Source: an uncultured Acinetobacter sp. (GTDB lineage: Bacteria > Pseudomonadota > Gammaproteobacteria > Pseudomonadales > Moraxellaceae). Taken from it: DNA of 13,101 bases. A program made the translations under genes and the position numbers. The notes under the pieces were generated by a model that ran no database searches, was not told where the DNA came from, and saw only the letters and a program-made list of their open reading frames with translations. The stretch lies in contig NZ_CALUDM010000101.1 of NCBI RefSeq assembly GCF_943914805.1, forward strand, positions 1 through 13,101, read 5' to 3'. This document shows, one piece after another, positions 6,151 through 13,101 of the stretch. The first letter of the stretch is position 1, and each line of letters begins with the position of its first letter.

Positions 6151-7403
6151 TGATGTCGGCAAAGCTTTGGGCTCCTGCCCTTACTGCTTGTGCTCTCGCA
6201 ACAAGTATTGCACTTGTTGGTTGTAGCAAAGACACTAAACAAGCTGAGCAAGGCGCTGCTGCCCAGAAAATGCCACCAACTGAAGTTGGTGTCATTGTTG
6301 CTCAACCACAAAGTGTTGAACAAACTGTCGAACTTTCAGGTCGTACATCAGCGTATCAAATCTCTGAAGTTCGCCCACAAACAAATGGCGTGATTTTAAA
6401 ACGCTTGTTTACCGAAGGCAGTTTTGTTCGTGAAGGTCAACCTTTATACGAGATTGATTCAAGCATAAACCGCGCAAACTTAGACAGCGCTAAAGCTGCT
6501 TTAGTTCGCCAACAAGCCAACTTAAATGCTTACCAAGTGAAAGCTAATCGCTATCGTCAACTTGTGGGCATTAATGCTGTTTCTAAACAAGAATATGATG
6601 ACTTAATTGCTCAGATTAAACTTGCAGAAGCAGATATTGCAGCTTCAAATGCAGCTGTTAAAAATGCTCAAATTGACTTAGGTTACTCTACGGTTCGTTC
6701 ACCTATTTCAGGTCAATCTGGTCGTTCGTCTGTAACTGCTGGTGCTTTAGTCACAGCAGGTCAAGCGACTGCATTGGTAACGATTCAACAACTTGATCCG
6801 ATTTATGTTGATATTAATCAATCAAGTGCTGAATTATTACGCCTACGCCAGCAATTGAGCCAAGGTAGTATTGAACGCAGTAACAATACAAAAGTTCGTT
6901 TAAAACTTGAAGATGGTAGTAATTACCCAATTGAGGGCAATCTTGCATTTTCTGATGCGAGCGTAAACCCAGATACAGGTACCGTAACTTTACGTGCTGT
7001 GTTCTCTAACCCGAACCATTTGTTGTTGCCAGGTATGTTTGCCAATGCACAAATTGTTCAAGGTGTGATTCCAAATGCTTACTTGATTCCACAGGCTGCG
7101 ATTACACGCACACCTACTGGTCAAGCGATGGCAATGTTAGTTAATGCTAAAGGTCAAGTAGAGCCTCGTCCTATTACGACTTCTGGTGTTCAAGGTACAG
7201 ACTGGATTGTGACTCAAGGTCTTCAAACAGGTGACAAAGTCATCGTTGATGGTATTGCTAAAGTCAAACCTGAACAAGCTGTAGTGGCTAAGCCTTATCA
7301 GCCTCAAGCAGCTGCTCCACAAGCAGGTGCTGCTAAGCAAGGTGCAACACAACCAGCTCAACAAAATAAGTCTAGTGAACAAAAAGCTACTTCAAATACA
7401 TAA
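6150..7403 (+). CDS. adeI: AdeI, periplasmic adaptor (membrane fusion) lipoprotein of the AdeIJK efflux pump
   Basis: AdeI links the inner-membrane pump AdeJ to the outer-membrane channel AdeK. The 417-residue protein has a lipoprotein signal with lipobox LVGC (Cys25). The next residues are Ser26, Lys27, Asp28; Lys at +3 matches the inner-membrane retention signal described for Pseudomonas lipoproteins such as MexA. A first lipoyl half lies at about 70-105 (RPQTNGVILKRLFTEGSFVREGQ), the alpha-hairpin at 105-175, the second lipoyl half at 178-212 (STVRSPISGQSGRSSVTAG), then the beta-barrel (215-305) and membrane-proximal domain (305-380). A low-complexity Ala/Gln tail runs from 384. It resembles A. 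baumannii AdeI (416 residues, from memory) but differs in parts of the hairpin and in the tail. Two ATGs stand in tandem (6150, 6153); GAGG at 6140-6143 overlaps the end of the PAP2 gene and serves either. Confidence 0.95.
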   Translation: MMSAKLWAPALTACALATSIALVGCSKDTKQAEQGAAAQKMPPTEVGVIVAQPQSVEQTVELSGRTSAYQISEVRPQTNGVILKRLFTEGSFVREGQPLYEIDSSINRANLDSAKAALVRQQANLNAYQVKANRYRQLVGINAVSKQEYDDLIAQIKLAEADIAASNAAVKNAQIDLGYSTVRSPISGQSGRSSVTAGALVTAGQATALVTIQQLDPIYVDINQSSAELLRLRQQLSQGSIERSNNTKVRLKLEDGSNYPIEGNLAFSDASVNPDTGTVTLRAVFSNPNHLLLPGMFANAQIVQGVIPNAYLIPQAAITRTPTGQAMAMLVNAKGQVEPRPITTSGVQGTDWIVTQGLQTGDKVIVDGIAKVKPEQAVVAKPYQPQAAAPQAGAAKQGATQPAQQNKSSEQKATSNT

Positions 7404-7416
7404 GGGGTAGACGAAT

Positions 7417-10400
7417 ATGGCTCAATTTTTCATTCATCGCCCTATTTTTGCTTGGGTGATTGCACTGGTGGTTATGTTGGCTGGGGTTCTTTCGCTAACT
7501 ACAATGCCTGTTGCTCAATATCCAACAATTGCACCACCAGTGGTGACAATTGCTGCAACTTATCCTGGTGCTTCTGCACAAACTGTTGAAAATACTGTAA
7601 CGCAAATCATTGAACAACAAATGAATGGTTTAGATGGTTTACGTTACATTTCATCTAACAGTGCGGGTAATGGTCAGGCGTCAATCAACTTGAACTTTGA
7701 ACAAGGGGTTGATCCAGACATTGCACAGGTTCAAGTTCAGAACAAATTACAATCTGCAACAGCGCTTTTACCTGAAGATGTACAACGTCAAGGTGTGAAA
7801 GTGACTAAGTCTGGCGCAAGTTTTATGCAAGTACTTGCATTTTACTCTCCAGATGGAAGTCTTTCTGGGGCGGACATTAATGACTATGTAAACTCAAACA
7901 TCTCTGAACCGCTGAGCCGTGTTGCAGGTGTTGGTGAACTTCAAGTCTTTGGTGGTCAATATGCGATGCGTATTTGGCTAGATCCAGCGAAAATGAACAG
8001 TTTGCAAGTGACACCAAGTGACATTGCTGCTGCAATTCGTGCTCAAAACGCTCAAGTGGCTGTAGGTCAGTTAGGCGGTGCACCTTCTGTACAAGGTCAA
8101 GTGCTGAATGCGACTGTCAATGCGCAAAGTATGTTGCAAACACCTGAACAATTTAAGAATATATTTCTAAAAAATACATCTTCTGGTGCTCAAGTCCGTT
8201 TGAGTGATGTTGCTCGTGTTGAATTAGGTTCAGATACTTATCAATTTAATTCTAAGTTCATGGGTAAACAAGCAGGCGGTATTGCAATTAAACTGGCAAC
8301 AGGTGCAAACGCACTTGAAACTGCTGCTGCTGTCGAAAAACGTTTAAGCGAACTTCGTAAAAACTATCCAAGTGGTTTGAAAGACCAACTGGCTTATGAC
8401 ACCACACCGTTTATTCGACTTTCAATTGAGAGTGTAGTACACACACTAGTTGAAGCAATCGTATTGGTTTTCATTGTCATGTTCCTATTCTTACAGAACT
8501 GGCGTGCAACGATTATTCCAACACTTGCTGTTCCTGTTGTTGTACTGGGAACATTTGCAGTTATTAATATTTTTGGCTTCTCAATCAATACATTAACCAT
8601 GTTCGCCATGGTACTGGCAATCGGTCTCTTGGTCGATGACGCCATTGTTGTTGTAGAGAACGTCGAACGGGTTATGCAGGAAGAACATCTCGACCCTGTT
8701 ACCGCTACTGAAAAGTCAATGCAGCAAATTTCTGGCGCATTGATGGGTATTACCAGTGTATTAACTGCTGTATTCGTTCCAATGGCATTCTTTGGTGGTA
8801 CAACTGGTGTTATTTATCGTCAGTTCTCCATCACCTTAGTGACTGCAATGATTTTATCATTGATCATTGCTTTAACCTTTACGCCAGCACTGTGCGCAAC
8901 CTTGTTAAAACAGCACGATCCAAATCAAGCTGAAAGTAATAATATTATTGCGCGCTTCTTCCGTTGGTTTAACAGCAGTTTTGATAAACTCGCAGAAAAA
9001 TACCAAGGTGGTGTCAATCGCATGACACATCACAAGTTATTTTCTGGTGTCGTGTACATTGCTGTAATTGCTGCATTAGTTGGTCTTTACAAAATGCTCC
9101 CTTCTTCTTTCTTACCAGAAGAAGACCAAGGTGTTGTAATGACACTGGTACAATTACCACCAAGTGCGAGCCTTGAACGAACCGATAAAGTCATCACAAC
9201 TATGACTGATTACTTCTTGAACAAGGAAAAAGAAAATGTAGAGTCGATCTTTACTGTTTCTGGTTTCTCATTCACAGGGGTTGGCCAAAATGCTGGTCTT
9301 GCATTTATCAAATTGAAGGACTGGAGTGAGCGTACGACACCTGAGTCGCAAATTGGTGCCATCATCCAACGTGGTATGGCATTGAATATGATTGTGAAAG
9401 ACGCCTCTTACATCATGCCATTGCAATTACCTGCAATGCCAGAATTAGGTGTTTCTTCAGGTTTTGACATCCAGTTAAAAGATGCTAGTGGTCAAGGTCA
9501 CGATAAACTGATTGCAGCACGTAATGCTGTGTTAGGTATGGCTTCACAAGATAAACGTCTTGCTGGTGTTCGTCCAAATGGTCAAGAAGATACTCCGCAA
9601 TATCAAATCAACATTGATCAAGCGCAAGCAGGAGCAATGGGTGTAAGTATTGCCGATATTAATTCAACCATGAACATGGCGTGGGGCGGTTCTTATATCA
9701 ATGACTTCGTTGACCGTGGTCGTGTGAAAAAAGTTTATGTTCAAGGCGACTCAAATACACGTATGATGCCGGAAGACCTAAACAAATGGTATGTACGTAA
9801 CAACGTAGGTACGATGGTTCCTTTCTCTGCATTTGCAACGGGTGAATGGACCTATGGTTCACCTCGTCTAGAGCGCTATAACGGTATTGCTTCGGCTAAC
9901 ATCCAAGGTACACCAGCACCAGGTGTGAGTTCAGGTGATGCAATGCTCGCGATGGAAGAAATTATTGGCAAGTTACCATCTATGGGCTTACCAGGTTTCG
10001 ACTATGAGTGGACAGGTTTATCTTTAGAAGAACGTGATTCTGGTAGCCAAACTGGTCCGTTATTGATTCTTTCACTGTTAATTGTATTCCTTTGTCTCTC
10101 AGCGTTATATGAAAGCTGGTCAATTCCTGTTTCAGTACTACTTGTAGTACCATTAGGTATTGTTGGTGCATTCACTTTAACTTGGTTAGGAATGACGATT
10201 AAAGGTGATCCAAACTTATCATTTAACATCTACTTCCAAGTCGCGATCGTCGCTGTAATTGGTCTTTCTGCGAAAAATGCAATCTTAATTGTTGAATTCG
10301 CTAAAGAGTTACAAGAAGAAGGTCAAGAGTTGTTTGAAGCAACCTTACATGCAGCAAGAATGCGTTTACGTCCAATTATCATGACTACACTAGCGTTTGG

Positions 10401-10596
10401 TTTTGGTGTACTTCCTCTTGCGCTAACAACTGGTGCAGGTGCAGGTAGCCAACACTCAGTCGGTTTTGGTGTACTTGGTGGTGTAATCAGCTCAACACTT
10501 TTAGGTATCTTCTTTATTCCTGTATTCTTTGTATGGATTCGTAGTATCTTTAAGTACAAACCTAAAAACCAAAATATTCAGGAGCATAAATCGTGA
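7417..10596 (+). CDS. adeJ: AdeJ, RND (HAE1) drug/proton antiporter of AdeIJK
   Basis: AdeJ is the inner-membrane pump that takes varied drugs, dyes, detergents and lipids from the periplasm and outer leaflet and drives them out with the proton gradient. The 1059-residue length fits HAE1 pumps (AcrB 1049). The N-terminus MAQFFIHRPIFAWVIALVVMLAG is typical. The proton relay is intact: Asp407 and Asp408 in TM4 (GLLVDDAIVVVENVERV), Lys953 in TM10 (GLSAKNAILIVEFAKEL) and Arg985 in TM11 (MRLRPI). The PSSFLPEEDQG segment after TM7 and the GFSFTGVGQNAGLAF loop match the AcrB region around the binding-pocket switch loop. Two large periplasmic loops follow TM1 and TM7 as expected. AAGGGG (7402-7407) overlaps the adeI stop codon, and the gap is 13 bases. 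The TGA overlaps the adeK start. The gene appears intact. Confidence 0.97.
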   Translation: MAQFFIHRPIFAWVIALVVMLAGVLSLTTMPVAQYPTIAPPVVTIAATYPGASAQTVENTVTQIIEQQMNGLDGLRYISSNSAGNGQASINLNFEQGVDPDIAQVQVQNKLQSATALLPEDVQRQGVKVTKSGASFMQVLAFYSPDGSLSGADINDYVNSNISEPLSRVAGVGELQVFGGQYAMRIWLDPAKMNSLQVTPSDIAAAIRAQNAQVAVGQLGGAPSVQGQVLNATVNAQSMLQTPEQFKNIFLKNTSSGAQVRLSDVARVELGSDTYQFNSKFMGKQAGGIAIKLATGANALETAAAVEKRLSELRKNYPSGLKDQLAYDTTPFIRLSIESVVHTLVEAIVLVFIVMFLFLQNWRATIIPTLAVPVVVLGTFAVINIFGFSINTLTMFAMVLAIGLLVDDAIVVVENVERVMQEEHLDPVTATEKSMQQISGALMGITSVLTAVFVPMAFFGGTTGVIYRQFSITLVTAMILSLIIALTFTPALCATLLKQHDPNQAESNNIIARFFRWFNSSFDKLAEKYQGGVNRMTHHKLFSGVVYIAVIAALVGLYKMLPSSFLPEEDQGVVMTLVQLPPSASLERTDKVITTMTDYFLNKEKENVESIFTVSGFSFTGVGQNAGLAFIKLKDWSERTTPESQIGAIIQRGMALNMIVKDASYIMPLQLPAMPELGVSSGFDIQLKDASGQGHDKLIAARNAVLGMASQDKRLAGVRPNGQEDTPQYQINIDQAQAGAMGVSIADINSTMNMAWGGSYINDFVDRGRVKKVYVQGDSNTRMMPEDLNKWYVRNNVGTMVPFSAFATGEWTYGSPRLERYNGIASANIQGTPAPGVSSGDAMLAMEEIIGKLPSMGLPGFDYEWTGLSLEERDSGSQTGPLLILSLLIVFLCLSALYESWSIPVSVLLVVPLGIVGAFTLTWLGMTIKGDPNLSFNIYFQVAIVAVIGLSAKNAILIVEFAKELQEEGQELFEATLHAARMRLRPIIMTTLAFGFGVLPLALTTGAGAGSQHSVGFGVLGGVISSTLLGIFFIPVFFVWIRSIFKYKPKNQNIQEHKS

Positions 10597-12056
10597 TGCA
10601 AAAAGTATGGTCTATTTCAGGTCGTAGCATTGCGGTATCTGCACTTGCGCTTGCTTTGACAGCTTGTCAAAGCATGCGTGGCCCAGAACCGGTAGCACAG
10701 GCAAATTTACCAACAAGTTATCTTTCAAATGCGTCTGGTACATCTATTGCTGAACAAGGCTATAAAGACTTTTTTGCTGATCAACGCTTACTTCAAGTTA
10801 TTGATCTTGCATTAGCCAATAACCGTGACTTACGTACTGCGACTTTGAACATTCAACGTGCTCAACAACAGTACCAAATCACAGAGAACAACCAGCTTCC
10901 AACCATTGGTGCGAGTGGTGGTGTTCTTCGTCAAGATACGTTAAGTACAAATAAACCAATGACCTCATATAATGTGGGTCTTGGTGTAACTGCTTACGAA
11001 CTTGATTTTTGGGGACGTGTAAAAAGCTTAAAAGACAATGCGCTTGATAATTACTTAGCGACTGCAAGTGCTCGTGATGCAACACAAATTAGCTTGATTG
11101 GTCAAGTTGCTCAAGCGTGGTTGAACTATTCTTTTGCCACTGCACAGTTGAAACTTGCTGATCAAACTTTAAAAGCACAGCTTGATTCTTATAACTTGAA
11201 CAAAAAACGTTTCGATGTTGGTATCGACAGTGAAGTTCCTGTACGTCAGGCTCAGATTTCTGTAGAAACTGCACGAAATGATGTTGCAAACTATAAGACT
11301 CAAATTGCTCAAGCTCAAAACTTGCTTAACTTGCTTGTTGGTGAACAAGTGCCAGATAACTTATTGCCTAAACAACGTGTAACACGTATTAGCAATAGTT
11401 CTGCATTTGCTTCAGGTTTACCGAGTGATTTGTTGAATAACCGTCCAGATGTAAAAGCGGCTGAATATCAACTTTCGGCTGCAGGTGCCAATATTGGTGC
11501 TGCGAAGGCACGTTTATTCCCAACAATCAGTTTGACGGGTTCAGCGGGTTATGCTTCGACTGATTTAAGTGATTTATTTAAATCTGGTGCATTCGTTTGG
11601 TCTTTAGGCCCAAGCCTTGATATTCCAATTTGGGATTGGGGTACACGTAAAGCAAATATTAAGATTTCAGAAACAGATCAACAAATTGCGTTGTCTGATT
11701 ATGAAAAATCGATTCAATCTGCTTTCCGTGAAGTAAATGATGCTTTGGCGACTCGTGAAAATATTGGCGATCGCCTTTCTGCACAAAAACGTTTAGTTGA
11801 TGCAACCAATACCACCTATAAACTTTCAAATGCCCGCTTCCGTGCTGGTATTGATAGCTTCTTATCTGTATTAGATGCACAACGTTCTTCTTATGCGGCT
11901 GAACAAGGTTTATTGCTTTTAGAGCAAGCAAACTTGAACAACCAAGTGGAAGTGTACAAAACTTTAGGTGGTGGTATCAAAGCCAACTCATCTGATCAAA
12001 TTGTACAACCTCCTTCATCATCTGAATTGAAATACCATTCAAATGATCAAAAGTAA
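10596..12056 (+). CDS. adeK: AdeK, outer-membrane channel lipoprotein of AdeIJK
   Basis: AdeK is the TolC/OprM-type trimeric channel that carries AdeIJ substrates through the outer membrane. From the ATG the product is 486 residues, close to A. baumannii AdeK (484, from memory). The signal MQKVWSISGRSIAVSALALALTAC ends in lipobox LTAC with Cys24; Gln at +2 and Ser at +3 show no inner-membrane retention signal, fitting Lol export. The two outer-membrane efflux repeats can be seen: each has an ELDFWGRV or DIPIWDWGTRKAN type beta-turn followed by long coiled-coil helices (about residues 140-250 and 345-455), with SDLLNNRPDVKAAE at the second repeat. A GTG at 10593 is in frame one codon upstream and is nearer the ideal distance from AGGAG (10580-10584). 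The ATG overlaps the adeJ stop as TGATG. A strong terminator follows. Confidence 0.95.
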   Translation: MQKVWSISGRSIAVSALALALTACQSMRGPEPVAQANLPTSYLSNASGTSIAEQGYKDFFADQRLLQVIDLALANNRDLRTATLNIQRAQQQYQITENNQLPTIGASGGVLRQDTLSTNKPMTSYNVGLGVTAYELDFWGRVKSLKDNALDNYLATASARDATQISLIGQVAQAWLNYSFATAQLKLADQTLKAQLDSYNLNKKRFDVGIDSEVPVRQAQISVETARNDVANYKTQIAQAQNLLNLLVGEQVPDNLLPKQRVTRISNSSAFASGLPSDLLNNRPDVKAAEYQLSAAGANIGAAKARLFPTISLTGSAGYASTDLSDLFKSGAFVWSLGPSLDIPIWDWGTRKANIKISETDQQIALSDYEKSIQSAFREVNDALATRENIGDRLSAQKRLVDATNTTYKLSNARFRAGIDSFLSVLDAQRSSYAAEQGLLLLEQANLNNQVEVYKTLGGGIKANSSDQIVQPPSSSELKYHSNDQK

Positions 12057-12077
12057 GATAAATTGATTGAAACAATG

Positions 12078-12103
12078 AAAAGCTCACCTCGGTGAGCTTT
12101 TTT
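12078..12103 (+). terminator. Rho-independent terminator of the adeIJK operon
   Basis: AAAGCTCAC and GTGAGCTTT form a long perfect stem (within 12078-12101) closed by a four-base CTCG loop at 12088-12091, followed by a T run to 12103. It begins 21 bases after the adeK stop codon. Because the stem begins with an A run, it may also work on the minus strand. Confidence 0.93.
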
Positions 12104-12218
12104 ATTGCTTTTTAGAACATAATTTCTAATGTGCATAGCAGCACTGCTCAATAATAGCTTACAACCTAAGCGATTTATGCATTATCATCGAAAGCTAAAA
12201 TCAATTGAAAGAAATACA

Positions 12219-12584
12219 ATGAAATTAAGCAATTTAGAAAGCGTACCTGCGCATCAGATTATTAAACAATTAGATGTGGTTTATGGAAGCACTGTCCGCA
12301 GCAAACATGCTGGGCGTGACCTTTTGGCAGGATTAAAAAATATTGTCGGTGGCGAACTCACGGCTTATACAGAATTACTCGAAGAATCCCGCCAAGAAGC
12401 AATGAATCGTATGATTGCAAAAGCACAAGGTCTAGGCGCTAATGCGATTGTCGGTATTCGTTTTTCTACTTCAAATATTGCCCAAGGTGCTTCTGAAATT
12501 TTTGTTTATGGAACAGCCGTCATTGTTGAACCCAACTTAACCACTACACAACAAGTCAAATTACCCGATCCTTTTTCAAATTAG
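12219..12584 (+). CDS. YbjQ-family (UPF0145) protein, soluble
   Basis: The 121-residue product belongs to the YbjQ/UPF0145 family, whose molecular function is not settled; databases often call it 'heavy-metal-binding domain-containing'. The signature is clear: DLLAGLKNIVGGELTAYTELLEESRQEA (34-61), a long helix, then GLGANAIVGIRFSTS (71-85) and the C-terminal VYGTAV (96-101). There is no signal peptide or membrane segment. No cysteine is present, which argues against a thiol-based metal site. The frame extends upstream to 12129, but the ATG at 12219 gives the family's normal N-terminus (E. coli YbjQ has 107 residues); the Shine-Dalgarno there is weak. It follows the adeIJK terminator, so it needs its own promoter within 12104-12218. 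The next gene is a paralogue nine bases away. Confidence 0.85.
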   Translation: MKLSNLESVPAHQIIKQLDVVYGSTVRSKHAGRDLLAGLKNIVGGELTAYTELLEESRQEAMNRMIAKAQGLGANAIVGIRFSTSNIAQGASEIFVYGTAVIVEPNLTTTQQVKLPDPFSN

Positions 12585-12593
12585 GCGAATAAA

Positions 12594-13031
12594 ATGGATG
12601 CCTTAATTTTAAAAATTGTCATTACACTGGTTCTGTTCTTTATTGGATGGGGTTTTGGACGTTTTATTGAACAAAAACACTTAAAAGAATTAGAGGAAAA
12701 GGAACAACGTTTATTGTACATCCGTATCGATACCAATAAGTTCCAAACATCTGAAGCGCATGGACAACTGATTAGCAGTAATGTGGTTATTTCACATGAT
12801 TATTTTAAATATATCATTGCGCAAATTCAGAATTTCTTTGGTGGTAATTTAACAACTTATGAAAGTGTGGTTGAACGTGCACGTCGTGAAGCCATTGTCA
12901 GACTCAAGCAAGAAGCTGAAAAAGTAGGCGCAAAACACATTATGGGCTTACGTTTAAGCACCACTGAGCTTGGTATGCAAGGTGGCATGGTTGAAGTATT
13001 TGCTTATGGAACAGCGATTTCCGCTTCTTAA
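12594..13031 (+). CDS. YbjQ-family (UPF0145) protein with N-terminal membrane anchor
   Basis: The 145-residue product has one N-terminal transmembrane helix (about 4-22, LILKIVITLVLFFIGWGFG), a charged connector (25-40, with KELEEKEQRL), a short beta region, and a YbjQ domain. FFGGNLTTYESVVERARREA (81-100), KVGAKHIMGLRLSTTE (110-125) and FAYGTA (136-141) align with the same motifs in the gene before it, so the two are paralogues. Few basic residues precede the helix, so an outside location of the domain cannot be excluded, but the Arg/Lys-rich side after it favours a cytoplasmic domain. The ATG is nine bases past the first gene's stop, and the weak AGG overlaps that stop, suggesting coupled expression. 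Function unknown. Confidence 0.85.
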   Translation: MDALILKIVITLVLFFIGWGFGRFIEQKHLKELEEKEQRLLYIRIDTNKFQTSEAHGQLISSNVVISHDYFKYIIAQIQNFFGGNLTTYESVVERARREAIVRLKQEAEKVGAKHIMGLRLSTTELGMQGGMVEVFAYGTAISAS

Positions 13032-13049
13032 TCTTAATTTGTACCTATT

Positions 13050-13101
13050 GGGACTGTTCTAAATTTTGTGTAAGTACTTAATTTTCATTTATCCTTCAGA
13101 G
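13050..13101. mobile_element. Possible end of an IS256-family insertion sequence, cut by the window edge
   Basis: From about 13050 the sequence GGGACTGTTCTAAATTTTGTG continues into TAAGTACTTA. Its reverse complement ends in TTACACAAAATTTAGAACAGTCCC-like sequence, a pattern I associate with terminal inverted repeats of IS256-family elements. The element would begin about 18 bases past the last YbjQ stop. Neither the transposase, the other end, nor a target-site duplication can be seen, so this rests on one end only. Confidence 0.4.

Noticed and set aside
8394..8645. Antisense open frames within adeJ (also 10002-10229 and 10323-10559)
   Set aside because: They lie fully within conserved adeJ coding sequence, lack ribosome sites, and follow from codon bias on the opposite strand.
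12129..12218. Longer 151-residue form of the first YbjQ protein
   Set aside because: The 30 extra residues have no place in the family, and the ATG at 12219 gives the normal N-terminus; the upstream part is better read as promoter and leader.
1..13101. CRISPR array, toxin-antitoxin, phage or novel defence system
   Set aside because: No regularly spaced repeats, no small paired regulatory genes and no nuclease, helicase or ATPase clusters appear; the genes are mostly recognisable core functions.

Overview
The window looks like core chromosome of an Acinetobacter species. The base composition is moderately AT-rich. The strongest taxonomic sign is a complete AdeI-AdeJ-AdeK tripartite RND efflux operon, and all three proteins resemble the A. 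baumannii set as I remember it. AdeI clearly differs from that set (C-terminal tail, parts of the alpha-hairpin), so this is probably another member of the genus rather than A. baumannii itself. That species judgement is from memory, not a database search.

Layout. Bases 1-374 are AT-rich and hold no convincing gene; their one open frame runs into the lolA terminator. On the minus strand follow lolA (375-1070), with its own terminator at 338-357, and the rplU-rpmA ribosomal protein operon (1868 down to 1280), with a terminator at 1238-1260. A 427-base divergent intergenic region (1869-2295) leads to the plus strand: a long-chain polyprenyl diphosphate synthase (ispB type, 2296-3279) and, 15 bases later, a 684-residue membrane protein of the so-called Gcr/'site-specific recombinase' family (3295-5349). 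A 162-base gap holds a perfect 10+10 inverted repeat. Then comes what looks like a four-gene operon: a PAP2 lipid phosphatase whose stop codon overlaps the adeI start (TAATG), adeI, adeJ and adeK, closed by a strong terminator at 12078-12103. Next is a tandem pair of YbjQ-family genes, the first soluble and the second carrying an N-terminal membrane anchor. The last 50 or so bases resemble the terminal repeat of an IS256-family insertion sequence cut off by the window edge.

How the parts work together. Most of the window serves the cell envelope. LolA ferries lipoproteins to the outer membrane; AdeK is such a lipoprotein, while AdeI carries a Lys at +3 that fits inner-membrane retention. AdeI, AdeJ and AdeK form one pump across both membranes. 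The PAP2 enzyme probably acts on phosphatidic, phosphatidylglycerol or undecaprenyl (pyro)phosphates and appears to be translated together with the pump. IspB makes the isoprenoid tail of ubiquinone.

I found no CRISPR array, tRNA, rRNA, prophage or recognisable defence system. The observations most worth following are the PAP2-adeI translational coupling, the inverted repeat ahead of that operon, the doubtful 'recombinase' label of the 684-residue protein, the soluble/anchored YbjQ pair, and the insertion-sequence end at the right edge.
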